DNA from: Haliclystus octoradiatus
Taxonomy: Eukaryota > Cnidaria > Staurozoa > Stauromedusae > Haliclystidae
Direction of reading: 5' to 3'
DNA: 64,000 nucleotides
NCBI GenBank assembly: GCA_916610825.1
Contig: OU744447.1
Location: forward strand, 14,429,751 to 14,493,750
The notes below the pieces were generated by a model. The model ran no database searches and was not told the DNA's origin. It was given only the letters and a program-made list of their open reading frames with translations. Below are positions 19,192 to 30,574 of the stretch, in pieces (the first letter of the stretch is position 1; every line of letters begins with the position of its first letter). The position numbers were made by a program, and so were the translations under genes.

Positions 19192-22100
19192 ATGCCGTCA
19201 TTTATTAGTTTAAATTACCGTGGTATCGGGGGAGAATCCAAGCGGGGGGCCATTACTAGCTTTTTGAAACAACTCCAGGCTGACGTTGCTCTGTTGCAGG
19301 AAGCAGATCTGACACCGTCTGCAGTTTCACGACTGCAGACGGGTTCAGGTTTTAATGTTTTCGTCAACAGATTGCACAGTAACGTCATTCTGGTAAGCAA
19401 GAAGTTAGACTGTAAGGTGGTCCCTGTACAACTGAATGTTGAACTTGATGTGGCTGTTAGGCTGGATTTTTCGGAATCCACGTCTACAGTCGCAGCTGTG
19501 TGCCCTTCGTTATTGGTAATCAATGTGCACTCTCCTTCGGGAGGTGGTAACAATAAAATAAACGCCCGAAAGGAGTTCTTCACCTCACTTCGAGCAGCTT
19601 GTATGCGCACTCAGGAACAGTCTTCACTACTTGTTGGTGGGGACTTTAACTGCGTGCTCGACGTTCACTTAGATAGCATCGGCTAGCAACTGCGCTGATT
19701 GCTCCGCGCCTGTTTTGAGTGATCTGATGATCGAATTGGGACTAAGGGACGCCTGCAGGGTAACTAACCCCGATAGTATTCGTTATACGTTTCGTACAAA
19801 CAGTGGTCATTCAATGTCTCGTCTTGATAGAATTCTTGTTAGTGATTGTATATGTTGTATCTAACCAGCCTCGATATTGTTGATTGTGCTCTTTCAGAAA
19901 ACGACGCGGTCACTGCAATATTTCTCCAGAATGACCTTCCCACTCGTTCCGAAGTCTGGTGTCTAAACAACTCCCATCTGCAAGATGAGGAATATATCAG
20001 ACAATTTCTGGACTTGTGGGAGGAAGAAATAACATCAGATGAATTTTCAGCCAATCTGCTCGATTGGTGGGATCAGATTAAAGAAAAAGTCCGAACAATG
20101 TCTCGCGTGTATGGAAGGGAGAAGGCGAAACACGCGAGGCAGCGTGTTCAGCAGCTTACGAAACAACTGCGGAATGCACGCCGTAAGGCCGAGCGCACTG
20201 GCCAATCTGATTTCACTAATCTAGCCAAAAAAATCCAAGCAGAACTCTCTACCTTTGAACTTCAGAAGGCCAAGGGGGCGGCTATCCGCGCCCCAGCTCG
20301 ACGGAGAGAAGAGGGAGAGATCACTGCATATTTCTGTTCCCTGGAGAAATTGCGTGGAGCTGTGTCACCTATCCGTGAGCTGATTGACGATACAGGTATA
20401 ACATGTACTTCGTTGCCTGAACTGTAGGATGCTGTCCGTAAATTTTATAGTCAGTTGTACAGCTTGGGCCCTGTTGATACCACGGCACAAGATGTCCTCA
20501 TTAACAAACTAACAAGTAAGTTAACTAATGATCAAAAATTGGCACTGGATATGCCCATGTCTCATCCGGAAATCGAAAGTGCCATTAACCAACTAACCAA
20601 TAACAAGTAACCATTCTGGCCAATAATAGGCAACACTATTACAGAGTTGCTTAACAGAATTCACAGTGAAGGTTGTCTGACCCCCTCTATGTATATGTCT
20701 ATTATTTGTTTATTGTTTAAAAAAGGTGATCGTGCTAGTCTCAGCAACTGGCGACCAATCAGTCTCCTTAATGTCGACTATAAAATTATAACCAAAGTTT
20801 TAACTAACCGTCTTAATTGTGTAGTGTCTGTGCTCGTCCACCCTGACCAGACGTGTGGTGTTCCAGGCAGAAGTATCTTGGAAAACTGAAGCATATTGAG
20901 AGACGTAGTAGATCTGGCGAATACTAACAAATTGCCTGTGGCTCTTATTAGTGTGGACCAGTTGAAGGCCTTAGACCACGTCAACCACTCCCTCCTACTA
21001 CTAAGTGTTTTAGCAGCGATGGGACTCGGGCATGTATTTCTTGAATGGATTAGCATACTATACAAGGACACACGAAGTAAAATAATTCTGAATGGTACTC
21101 TGACTGAAGAAATCACACTCAGCAGGGGAGTGAGACAGAGTTGCCCACTATTGTATGTGTTGGTTCCTGAGTTACTGGGAGCGACTTTACGACAGGAACA
21201 ACGGATAGAAGGAAGGTGTGAAGTTGCCAGGTTTGTATGGAGAAATCAGACTTTCCCAGTATGCAGATGATACCACTCTAATATTGAGTGGTTTGGACTC
21301 AATCCAGAATGCTTGGGACCATGTGGAATTGTATTACCACACGCTCTGGGACCGGGAATGTTATGTTAGTAAACTCCGAGTCTTGCCAAGTTCACACAAC
21401 GCAATTCTCGATGAACCAGTCTTTTGTAACTCGTTTGCACCTGTAATTCGTTCTAACAAAACCCACACCAATACGGTGTGGGTGAATAACAAAATTAAAG
21501 TCATTAATGACATTAATGGGGCTGGTGGGCGTCTGCTGGGTCCTAGCACGACTAATATTGATATTTAAAAAAAACGGGAGAGAATTTGCGCTACTGCAAA
21601 CCTCTACCAAGACATCATTGGTGAGTGGCCAGAGCAATGGCTCGACCAACTCTGCACCACCAGTGCAAGTAAGTATGAGCCTTGCCAGCCTGTTCTACGT
21701 CTATCGGCCCAATCAGCAGAAAGTAGAGAGCTAGGTAAGTATAACATCAAGAAATTTTACAGCGCCATCCGACCAATGCCTACTAGTCTAACAAGGGAAC
21801 AGCAGGTTTGGGAAACCAAGCTCGCTGCACCACAGGACTGGTTAACAGTGCATTCACTTGGAACGAAGCCGTTAATTAGCCGTCGATATGCTGACCTTCA
21901 ATGGAAAATTATCCACGATTTCTTACCAACAGGAAATAAAGTGAAGCATTTTGACGATACTAATGACGGCGTATGTCCCTTCTGTCAGAGCGAGGAGGAG
22001 ACGACTATTCATCTATTCCTAGATTGTAGTTTTCTCACCAAGCTGTGGCAGAAATTGTGTCAGATATTAGAAAATATGACAGAGCACCAAAAGGTTTCGA

Positions 22101-22414
22101 AAACAAAGCATCAAGATCCCTCAGGTTATTCCCACCATCGGTTGTATCTCACTGCGGCTTGCTTTTGTGTCGGTTGCTTCGAGAGGCGTTCACGTTGGCA
22201 GTATGGGAGGCGAGCGGAGCGAAACACTGACTCAAAAGTTCAAGTCTGGGTCCGCTGTCTCTCTGAGATAAGACTCAGCTTGGATCTCATGCAAGTTAAG
22301 TTTGAAAGCGAGGGTAAAGACATCATAGCATTACTTTACCCCAACATCATCACCTTATCCTCCAACAACAAATTGAATGTCGATGGCTTACAAGATATAT
22401 TATTACCACCATGA
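19192..22414 (+). pseudogene. E1 ORF2 remnant (endonuclease/reverse transcriptase)
   Basis: Starts MPSFISLNYRG. Endonuclease motifs LLQEAD and GGDFN remain, but the SDHDAV catalytic histidine is SENDAV here. Breaks include a frameshift/stop at 19684-19686, a TAG at 20425-20427, loss of about 40 bp around 20608 and a TGA at 20887-20889. The YADD box survives at 21261-21272 in another frame. A 609-bp stretch after YADD is deleted at the GAATTG|TATTACC junction (~21331). The C-terminal zinc finger CPFC...HLFLDC is present. Confidence 0.85.
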
Positions 22415-22442
22415 ACACTATCGAACACTTATTATTTTGCTG

Positions 22443-22465
22443 CTATGTCTTTTAAACAGACATAG
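22443..22465 (+). promoter_or_regulatory. 3' UTR hairpin HP1 (E1)
   Basis: CTATGTCT and AGACATAG form a perfect 8-bp stem around TTTAAAC, 28 nt after the ORF2 stop. The stem is kept by paired changes in other copies: 29642-29664, 36268-36290, 38378-38400, 42838-42860, 44420-44440, 50163-50183, 56694-56716 and 57402-57424. Confidence 0.7.
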
Positions 22466-22590
22466 TAGTTTTGATTATAATTAATTAATTATTTTTGACT
22501 CTATTTATATTGTTTTCTGCTTTAAATAGTTTAATTATAGTGTAGTTTTAATATATTTAGTACATATCTATTATAGATATATAATTAACA

Positions 22591-22694
22591 AGCATGTCAG
22601 GGTAAAAGGCCGTGAGTCTCATGACTGTTCGTCTGGTATGGACGAAAGTCATACCAGGTGGCAGCAGTGGCAACCTTCCTGACCTCTGCTAACA
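22591..22694 (+). promoter_or_regulatory. Structured 3' UTR module 1 (E1)
   Basis: A ~104-nt module closed by GTCAGG/CCTGAC. Inside are a small AGTC-TCAT-GACT hairpin and, at 22628-22657, TTCGTC-TGGTATG-GACGAA-AGT-CATACCA, in which the loop of the first stem is complementary to the segment after it. Possible roles are recognition of the 3' UTR by the element's own reverse transcriptase or RNA stability; both are inferred from what is known of other non-LTR elements. Confidence 0.65.
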
Positions 22695-22754
22695 TCGGAC
22701 ACTAAACATATTTAGTGTTTATATCTATTATAGATATAAATCCGTTAATTATCG

Positions 22755-22859
22755 AGCATGTCAGGGTAAAAAGCCGTGAGTCCCATGACTGTTCGTCTTG
22801 TATGGAAGAAGGTACATACCAGGTGGCAGCAGTGGCAACCTTCCTGACCTCTGCTAACA
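22755..22859 (+). promoter_or_regulatory. Structured 3' UTR module 2 (E1)
   Basis: Second tandem copy of the module, 60 nt after the first. Both helices of its pseudoknot core (22792-22822) carry one mismatch (TTCGTC/GAAGAA and CTTGTATG/CATACCAG), as does the matching module of E2b at 29990-30020. Confidence 0.55.
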
Positions 22860-23327
22860 CAACAAAACCTAAAAAAAGCAATGGTACCTTCAGCGACACG
22901 AAAAACGGACACTGCATATAGAAAATCAAATTATATATCGATGAAATTATATCAAAGAAAACATTAAAGAACAATACAATACAAAACAAAAATTATGCAA
23001 CGAAGATGATACATGTCACTATCATCCACATATTATCAACCAAATATATCTATTATCAACCAATTATTATTATGATGATTATACAAACAATTAAAAAAAA
23101 AGCAATCACTGATTCAAACCGGAAAAGAAAAGGAAGAAAATATACAAACAAATATAACCACTCAAACATTCAACCAATCAAATCATTACATATGTTTGTA
23201 AAAATTAGTCCTGTATTGTAAATTTGTTATATAAATAGTGTAAATATTAGAATAAATTTTATGTTTGTGAAGGCTTAGCCCGTAAATTGTATATGTATGT
23301 AATTGTGTAATGTTTGATGAATAAATG

Positions 23328-23347
23328 CAGTGGGGCAGTGCCCTGCT
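23328..23347 (+). promoter_or_regulatory. 3'-terminal hairpin (E1)
   Basis: CAG-t-GGGGcagtgCCC-tg-CTG immediately before the A-rich 3' end. Equivalent hairpins with different bases end the other subfamilies: 37138-37157 AGTGGGG/CCCCACT and 41506-41520 TGGGG/CCCCA. Confidence 0.5.
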
Positions 23348-23377
23348 GGTTAGCAAAAAAAAGTTTTTAAAAAAAGT

Positions 23378-23599
23378 GTTCGAAACTTGTTTACATTGCT
23401 ACTTCGACCATTAGTAGAGACCACAGGGTGAACTAGCAACGGCCAAAATTCTTCACTTGAAAACAGAATCCAGTGTTTTCTTCCTTCAAGTCAGAGATTC
23501 CTGGCTGTTTTACGCAGTGACACTCCTATCTCAATCAACACGTTGCACAGTAATTCACACCTATTTGCGAAAAAAATCTGCCCGATTCTTGCCCTGGTT
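23378..23599 (+). promoter_or_regulatory. U2 snRNA gene upstream spacer/promoter
   Basis: Lies between the A-rich end of E1 and a U2 5' end. Near-identical blocks precede the U2 fragments at 30799 and 61615, and diverged ones precede those at 41868 and 60913. A segment conserved even between diverged blocks, CAATCAACACG...ATTCA at about -68 to -40 (23532-23561), sits where an snRNA proximal sequence element is expected. Promoter function is inferred from position. Confidence 0.55.
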
Positions 23600-23632
23600 A
23601 TCGCTTCTCGGCCTATTGGCTAAGATCAAGTG
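23600..23632 (+). ncRNA. U2 snRNA 5' fragment (nt 1-33)
   Basis: Starts ATCGCTTCTCGGCC and ends GGCTAAGATCAAGTG. It matches remembered human U2 nt 1-33 with one difference (CCTATTGG for CCTTTTGG). It includes stem-loop I and stops before the branch-point recognition region. The retrotransposon E2a follows directly (TAGTTATTTAG...), so the U2 gene is interrupted here. Confidence 0.88.
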
Positions 23633-24822
23633 TAGTTATTTAGTCGCGCGAAGAACAATTTAGTTAGCTGAATTGGTTTGTCCGCCATTACTGGTTCAAT
23701 TTCGGATGGCCGAAAGCAGGAGACGAAAGGAGATGGGCATTGGTGGCCAAACAACAACAACATCACAACCAGGGGTAAGTGATGCAATAATGAACACGGC
23801 TGCTTCTTCCAGGGCACGCATTTCCCGCAGTTCTTCTTTGGGGGAAATCAGATTTGTACCCGCGAGTGCTGGTACATCTGTGATTTCTTCCCTAAAGGGG
23901 GATTCCGGGAAAAACCCTGGAAGTGCTCCAAAGGGCGAAGCCCTGGCCAAATCGGGCCATAAATCCAAAAAAACTAAGGCCCAGATCGTGGCTGGGTCCA
24001 CACCACTTCAAACAACAACAACAACAGTCACAGGATCATCAACAGCAGCAGTCCTCGCACAGCTTGCTAGCATGCCTAGTGAAAAAAACATGAAGGAGAG
24101 AACACTAATTCTATCTCCTTCATTGATTTTAAAACAATCCGGTGGTCTCAGCCCTCTTAACATCAACAAAGAGATCAAGAAGCTCACCAAGACCAACGCT
24201 GAGGCCATCTATAGGTATGGGGGGTCTGACAGTTACTGTGTCCGTCTGAAAAATCTTGACGACACAGTCAGACTCGCCAGCGGACAATTTTCCGTTGCTG
24301 GCAAGCCGGCTTACTTGCGGCAGATGGGTCAGCAATACGTTACCGTGCGCTGTCCAGCTGCCAACCATGTGGGCGCGTTGAGAGTTGCCGAGGCTCTAGC
24401 TTGCTTCGGTGAGATACAGGGGGTGGTGGCCGTGACCCACAGGGATATGCCAGAAGTTCGAACCGGGGAACTTCACATAAAAATTGTGGTTTCGGAGGGG
24501 AAGTCTCTGCCCTCGCACATTGTGTCTGGAAAAGACACTTTGTCCGTTTACTTCCCAGGCCGAAAACCCAAGTGCCTGCGTTGTGACCAGTTCGGTCATA
24601 GCAAATTTCAATGCCCGAATAGAGAAGAACAACTCTATTCGGAAGAATTTTCAGCTCCCTCTGCCCCAGCAAAAGGGCCAAAGCCAGCAAAGCCTGTTGA
24701 AAAACAGGTTGAGCTGGTGGAGGAGAAACAATCTGCAGAGGGGGTTGAATCAATTCCACCCCCATCTGTGCCCCCACCTGCTGTTCCGGGGGATGTGGAA
24801 GACTTGATGGAAGTCGAAGGTG
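23633..24822 (+). mobile_element. E2a: 5' half of an A element (5' UTR and ORF1)
   Basis: Begins right after the U2 fragment and ends inside ORF1 at GAAGTCGAAGGT, where it joins a second U2 upstream/5' block. The interval from about 23,573 to 24,822 is repeated almost exactly at 24,823-26,072 (offset 1,250 bp), so E2a and the start of E2b are a tandem duplication that includes the U2 5' end. Confidence 0.85.
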
Positions 24823-24893
24823 AAAATCTGCCCGATTCTTGCTCTGGTTATCGCTTCTCGGCCTATTGGCTAAGATCAAGTGTAGTTATTTAG
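23706..24893 (+). pseudogene. E2a ORF1, 3'-truncated and fused to U2 sequence
   Basis: From MAESRRRKEMGIGG through a Ser/Thr-rich N-terminal region, a conserved core (YGGSDSYCVRLKN, GKPAYLRQMGQQYVTVR) and a good CCHC knuckle CLRCDQFGHSKFQCP to VEDLMEVEG. After 24,822 the frame reads through the U2 upstream/5' segment (ENLPDSCSGYRF...) to a stop at 24893. The frame is clean up to the junction, making it the best preserved A-type ORF1 core; the natural basic C-terminus is missing. Confidence 0.85.
24850..24882 (+). ncRNA. U2 snRNA 5' fragment (nt 1-33)
   Basis: Same 33 nt as 23600-23632, preceded by only ~27 nt of U2 upstream sequence (AATCTGCCCGATTCTTGCTC...), then directly E2b. It is the internal copy created by the 1,250-bp tandem duplication. 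Confidence 0.88.
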
Positions 24894-24955
24894 TCGCGCG
24901 AAGAACAATTTAGTTAGCTGAATTGGTTCGTCCGCCATTACTGGTTCAATTTCGG

Positions 24956-26275
24956 ATGGCCGAAAGCAGGAGACGAAAGGAGATGGGCATTGGTGGCCAA
25001 ACAACAACAACATCACAACCAGGGGTAAGTGATGCAATAATGAACACTGCTGCTTCTTCCAGGGCACGCATTTCCCGCAGTTCTTCTTTGGGGGAAATCA
25101 GATTTGTACCCGCGAGTGCTGGTACATCTGTGATTTCTTCCCTAAAGGGGGACTCCCAGAAAAACCCTGGAAGTGCTCCAAAGGGCGAAGCCCTGGCCAA
25201 ATCGGGCCATAAATCCAAAAAAACTAAGGCCCAGATCGTGGCTGGGTCCACACCACTTCAAACAACAACAACAACAGTCACAGGATCATCAACAGCAGCA
25301 GTCCTCGCACAGCTTGCTAGCATGCCTAGTGAAAAAAACATGAAGGAGAGAACACTAATTCTATCTCCTTCATTGATTTTAAAACAATCCGGTGGTCTCA
25401 GCCCTCTTAACATCAACAAAGAGATCAAGAAGCTCACCAAGACCAACGCTGAGGCCATCTATAGGTATGGGGGGTCTGACAGTTACTGTGTCCGTCTGAA
25501 AAATCTTGACGACACAGTCAGACTCGCCAGCGGACAATTTTCCGTTGCTGGCAAGCCGGCTTACTTGCGGCAGATGGGTCAGCAATACGTTACCGTGCGC
25601 TGTCCAGCTGCCAACCATGTGGGCGCGTTGAGAGTTGCCGAGGCTCTAGCTTGCTTCGGTGAGATACAGGGGGTGGTGGCCGTGACCCACAGGGATATGC
25701 CAGAAGTTCGAACCGGGGAACTTCACATAAAAATTGTGGTTTCGGAGGGGAAGTCTCTGCCCTCGCACATTGTGTCTGGAAAAGACACTTTGTCCGTTTA
25801 CTGCCCAGGCTGAAAACCCAAGTGTCTGCGTTGTGACCAGTTCGGTCATAACAAATTTCAATGCCCGAATAGAGAAGAACAACTCTATTCGGACGAATTT
25901 TCAGCTCCCTCTGCCCCAGCAAAAGGGCCAAAGCCAGCAAAGCCTGTTGAAAAACAGGTTGAGCTGGTGGAGGAGAAACAATCTGCAGAGGGGGTTGAAT
26001 CAATTCCACCCCCATCTGTGCCCCCACCTGCTGTTCCGGGGGATGTGGAAAACTTGATGGAAGTCGAAGGTAGGGGTGATCATTCCCCGGAGGCGGTGGT
26101 TGAGGGCGCAGAAAGCTCGAAACTGACTGCTGAAGAAGGCTGGCAGACAGCAATCAACGCAAAAAGGAAAAAAACTCCCCCGGCTAGTCCTGCCAAAAAA
26201 AATAAAACGGCAACGAAAAAGAAACTCTTACCTAGCCGGGGGACTGCTCTATTGAGGCAGAATTCTGCCTCGTAG
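24956..26275 (+). pseudogene. E2b ORF1 with one nonsense change
   Basis: Same protein as E2a ORF1 but complete to its natural stop at 26273-26275. The frame is broken once: CCAGGCCGA (Arg) of other copies is CCAGGCTGA here, a TGA at 25811-25813 just before the CCHC knuckle. After it the frame runs on as CLRCDQFGHNKFQCP, an acidic/proline region and a Lys-rich tail. ORF2 starts about 80 nt further on. Confidence 0.85.
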
Positions 26276-26356
26276 AGCAAGGGTAAGTAATTTAATTTAC
26301 TTTTACTTTTATGTTTAATTATATTAGTACTGTGCTGTATCCCTGTATTCGTCCTC

Positions 26357-29300
26357 ATGCCGTCATTTATTAGTTTAAATTGCTGTAGAATCGGGGGGGG
26401 AATCCAAGCGGGGGGCCATTACTAGCTTTTTCAAAAAACTCCAGGCTGACGTTGCTCTGTTGCAGGAAGCTGACCTGACACCGTCTGCAGTTTCACGACT
26501 GCAGACGGGGTCAGGCTTTAACGTTTTCGTCAACAGATTTCACAGTAACGTCATTCTGGTAAACAAGAAGCTAGACTGTAAGGTGGTCCCTGTACAACTG
26601 AATGTTGAACGTGCTGTGGCTGTTAGGCTGGATTTTTCGGAATCCACGTCTACAGTCGCAGCTGTGTGTCCTTCGTTATTGGTAATCAATGTGCACTCTC
26701 CTTCGGGAGGTGGTAACGATAAAATAAACGCCCGAAAGGAGTTCTTCACCTCACTTCGAGCAGCTTGTCTGCGCACTCAGGAACAGTCTTCACTACTTGT
26801 TGGTGGGGAATTTAACTGCGTGCTCGACGTTCACTTAGACAGACGGGGATCGGTTAGCAACTGCGCTGATCGCTCCGCGCCTGTTTTGAGTGATCTGATG
26901 ATCGAATTGGGATTGAGGGACGCCTGGAGGGTAACTAACCCCGATAGTATTCGTTATACGTTTCGTACAAACAGTGGTCTTTCAATGTCTCGTCTTGATA
27001 GAATTCTTGTTAGTGATTGTATTATGTCGTATCTAACCAGCCTTGATATCGTCGATTGTGCTCTTTCGGATCACGACGCAGTCACCGCAAAATTTCTCCA
27101 GGATGACCTTCCCCCTCGTTCAGAAGTCTGGTGTCTAAACAACTCCCATCTGCAAGATGTGGAATACATCAGACAATTTGTGGACTTGTGGGAGGAAGAA
27201 CGAACATCAGATGACTTTTCCGCTAATTTGCTCGATTGGTGGGATCAGATTAAAGAAAAAGTCCGAACAATGTCTCGCGTGTATGGAAGGGAGAAGGCGA
27301 GACACGCGAGGCAGCGTGTTCAGCGGCTTACGAAACAACTGCGCAATGCACGCCGTAAGGCCGAATGCACTGGCCGATCTGATTTCACTAATCTAGCCCA
27401 AAAAAATTCAAGCAGAACTCTCTGCCTTTGAACTTCAGAAGGCCGAGGGCTATCCGCGCCCGAGCCCGATGGAGAGAAGAGGGAGAGAGATCAACTGCAT
27501 ATTTCTGTTCCCTGGAGAAATCGCGTGGAGCTGCGTCAACTATCCGTGAGCTGATTGACGATACAGGTATAACCCGTACTTCGTTGCCTGAACTGTCGGA
27601 TGTTGTGCGTAAATTTTATAGTCAGTTGTACAGCTTGGGCCCTGTTGATACCACGGCACAAGATGTCCTTATTAACAAACTAACCAGTAAGTTAACTAAT
27701 GACCAAAAATTGGCACTGGAGATGCCCATGTCTCATCCGGAAATCGAAAGTGCCATTAACCAACTAACCAATAACAAGTCACCAGGGTCAGATGGCCTCA
27801 CTGCTGAATTTTATAAGCAATTCTGGCCAATAATAGGCAACACTATTACAGAGTTGCTTAACAGAATTCACAGTGAACGTTGTCTGACCCCCTCTATGTA
27901 TATGTCTATTATTTGTTTATTGTTTAAAAAAGGTGATCGTGCTAGTCTCAGCAATTGGCGACCCATCAGTCTCCTTAATGTCGACTACAAAATAATAACC
28001 AAAGTTTTAACTAACCGTCTTAACTGTGTGGTGTCTGTGCTCGTCCACCCTGACCAGACGTGTGGTGTTCCAGGCAGAAGTATCTTGGAAAACTGAAGCA
28101 TATTGAGAGACGCAGTAGATCTGGCGAATACTAACAAATTGCCTGTGGCTCAGTGTGGACCAGTTGAAGGCCTTTGACCACGTCAACCGCTCCCTCCTAC
28201 TAAGTGTTTTAGCAGCGATGGGACTCGGGCATGTATTTCTTGAATGGATTAGCATACTATACAAGGGCACACGAAGTAAAATAATTCTGAATGGTACTCT
28301 GACTGAAGAAATCACACTTAGCAGGGGAGTGAGACAGGGTTGCCCACTATTGTATGTGTTGGTTTCTGAGTTACTGGGAGCGACTTTACAACAGGAACAA
28401 CGGATAGAAGGAAGGTGTGAAGTTGCCAGGTTTGTATGGAGAAATCAGACTTTCCCAGTATGCAGATGATACCACTCTAATATTGAGTGGTTTGGACTCA
28501 ATCCAGAATGCTTGGGACCATGTGGAATTGTATTACCACACGCTCTGGGACTGGGAATGTTATGTTAGTAAACTCCGAGTCTTGCCAAGTTCACACAACG
28601 CAATTCTCGATGAACCAGTCTTTTGTAACTCGTTTGCACCTGTAATTCGTTCGAACAAAACCCACACCAATACGGTGTGGGTGACTAACAAAATTAAAGT
28701 CATTAATGACATTACTGGGGCTGGTGGGCGTCTGCTGGGTCCTAGCACGATTAATATTGATATTTTAAAAAAACGGGAGAGGTATTGCGCTACTGCAAAC
28801 CTCTACCAAAAAATCATTGGTGAGTGGCCAGAGCAATGGCTCGACCAACTCTGCACCACCAGTGCAAGTAAGTATGAGCCTTGCCAGCCTGTTCTACGTC
28901 TATCGGCCCAATCAGCAGAAAGTAGAGAGCTAGGTAAGTATAACATCAAGAAATTTTACAGCGCCATCCGACCAATGCCTACTAGTCTAACAAGGGAACA
29001 GCAGGTTTGGGAAACCAAGCTCGCTGCGCCACAGGACTGGTTAACAGTGCATTCACTTGGAAGGAAGCCGTTAATTAGCCGTCGATATGCTGACCTTCAA
29101 TGGAAAATTATCCACGATTTCTTACCAACAGGAAATAAAGTGAAGCATTTTGACGATACTAATGACGGCGTATGTCCCTTCTGTCAGAGCGAGGAGGAGA
29201 CAACTATTCATCTATTCCTAGATTGTAGTTTTCTCACCAAGCTGTGGCAGAAATTGTGTCAGATATTAGAAAATATGACAGAGCACCAAAAGGTTTCGAA

Positions 29301-29613
29301 AACAAAGCATCAAGATCCCTCAGGTTATTCCCACCATCGGTTGTATCTCACTGCGGCTTGCTTTTGTGTCGGTTGCTTCGAGAGGCGTTCACGTTGGCAG
29401 TATGGGAGGCGAGCGGAGCGAAACACTGACTTAAAAGTTCAAGTCTGGGTCCGCTGTCTCTCTGAGATAAGACTCAGCTTGGATCTCATGCAAGTTAAGT
29501 TTGAAAGCGAGGGTAAAGACATCATAGCATTACTTTACCCCAACATCATCACCTTATCCTCCAACAACAAATTGAATGTCGATGGCTTACAAGATATATT
29601 ATTACCACCATGA
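26357..29613 (+). pseudogene. E2b ORF2 (endonuclease/reverse transcriptase), broken
   Basis: Begins MPSFISLN, then an extra G in the run near 26393 shifts the frame. The endonuclease continues from 26460 with LLVGGEFNCVLD (the usual GDFN Asp is Glu) and SDHDAV. Further frameshifts are at the A-run near 27400, after a TGA at 28094-28096, and near 28150. RT motifs SPGSDGLTAEFYKQFW, NWRPISLLNVDYK, HPDQTCGVPGRS and QYADDT are present. The 609-bp in-frame deletion (junction ~28530) removes the region after the palm. The last 398 codons (28417-29613) are open, with the zinc finger CPFC...HLFLDC. Confidence 0.88.
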
Positions 29614-29789
29614 ACACTATCGAACACTTATTATTTTGCTGCTATGTCTTTTAAACAGACATAGTAGTTTTGATTATAATTAATTAATTATTTTTGACTC
29701 TATTTATATTGTTTTCTGCTTTAAATAGTTTAATTATAGTGTAGTTTTAATATATTTAGTACATATCTATTATAGATATATAATTAACA

Positions 29790-29893
29790 AGCATGTCAGG
29801 GTAAAAGGCCGTGAGTCTCATGACTGTTCGTCTGGTATGGACGAAAGTCATACCAGGTGGCAGCAGTGGCAACCTTCCTGACCTCTGCTAACA
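29790..29893 (+). promoter_or_regulatory. Structured 3' UTR module 1 (E2b)
   Basis: Same as the E1 module; core helices 29827-29856 both perfect (TTCGTC/GACGAA and CTGGTATG/CATACCAG). Confidence 0.65.
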
Positions 29894-29952
29894 TCGGACA
29901 CTAAACATATTTAGTGTTTATATCTATTATAGATATAATCCGTTAATTATCG

Positions 29953-30057
29953 AGCATGTCAGGGTAAAAAGCCGTGAGTCCCATGACTGTTCGTCTTGTA
30001 TGGAAGAAGGTACATACCAGGTGGCAGCAGTGGCAACCTTCCTGACCTCTGCTAACA
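29953..30057 (+). promoter_or_regulatory. Structured 3' UTR module 2 (E2b)
   Basis: Second module, with the same mismatches as the second module of E1, supporting common descent of E1 and E2b. Confidence 0.55.
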
Positions 30058-30574
30058 CAACAAAACCTAAAAAAAAGCAATGGTACCTTCAGCGACACGA
30101 AAAACGGACACTGCATATAGAAAATCAAATTATATATCGATGAAATTATATCAAAGAAAACATTAAAGAACAATACAATACAAAACAAAAATTATGCAAC
30201 GAAGATGATACATGTCACTATCATCCACATATTATCAACCAAATATATCTATTATCAACCAATTATTATTATGATGATTATACAAACAATTAAAAAAAAA
30301 GCAATCACTGCTTCAAACCGGAAAAGAAAAGGGAGAAAATATACAAACAAATATAACCACTCAAACATTCAACCAATCAAATCATTACATATGTTTGTAA
30401 AAATTAGTCCTGTATTGTAAATTTGTTATATAAATAGTGTAAATATTAGAATAAATTTTATGTTTGTGAAGGCTTAGCCCGTAAATTGTATATGTATGTA
30501 ATTGTGTAATGTTTGATGAATAAATGCAGTGGGGCAGTGCCCTGCTGGTTAGCAAAAAAAAGTTTTTAAAAAAA

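Larger units (their letters stand above)
18007..23377 (+). mobile_element. E1: Tx1-clade (Keno-type) LINE, subfamily A, 5'-truncated
   Basis: Homology to the other A copies starts abruptly inside ORF1. The copy then has the ORF1 remainder, an ORF2 with stops and two deletions, and a ~960-bp 3' UTR with a hairpin, two structured modules and an A-rich tail. It shares a 609-bp in-frame ORF2 deletion and the same downstream spacer with E2b, at an offset of 7,199 bp. That makes the two products of segmental duplication, or of one defective source. Confidence 0.85.
24883..30574 (+). mobile_element. E2b: A element, nearly full length with internal deletion
   Basis: 5' UTR (24883-24955), ORF1, ORF2 and a ~960-nt 3' UTR ending in an A-rich tail (AGTTTTTAAAAAAA). 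Its upstream edge is U2 nt 33. Downstream is a U2 upstream spacer and then another U2 5' end. It shares the 609-bp ORF2 deletion with E1. The 3' UTR holds HP1 at 29642-29664 and structured modules at 29790-29893 and 29953-30057. Confidence 0.85.

Noticed and set aside
22612-22660. Possible hammerhead ribozyme in the 3' UTR module (ATGA ... GACGAAA)
   Set aside because: The core would need CTGATGA; the copies have CTCATGA, CCCATGA or CCGATGA, and the extra CTGTTC before the stem does not fit. The GAAA is already paired in the better helix.
22591-30057. Regularly repeated ~105-bp units as a CRISPR or satellite array
   Set aside because: The units occur only in pairs, inside retrotransposon 3' UTRs of a eukaryotic genome, with variable spacing.
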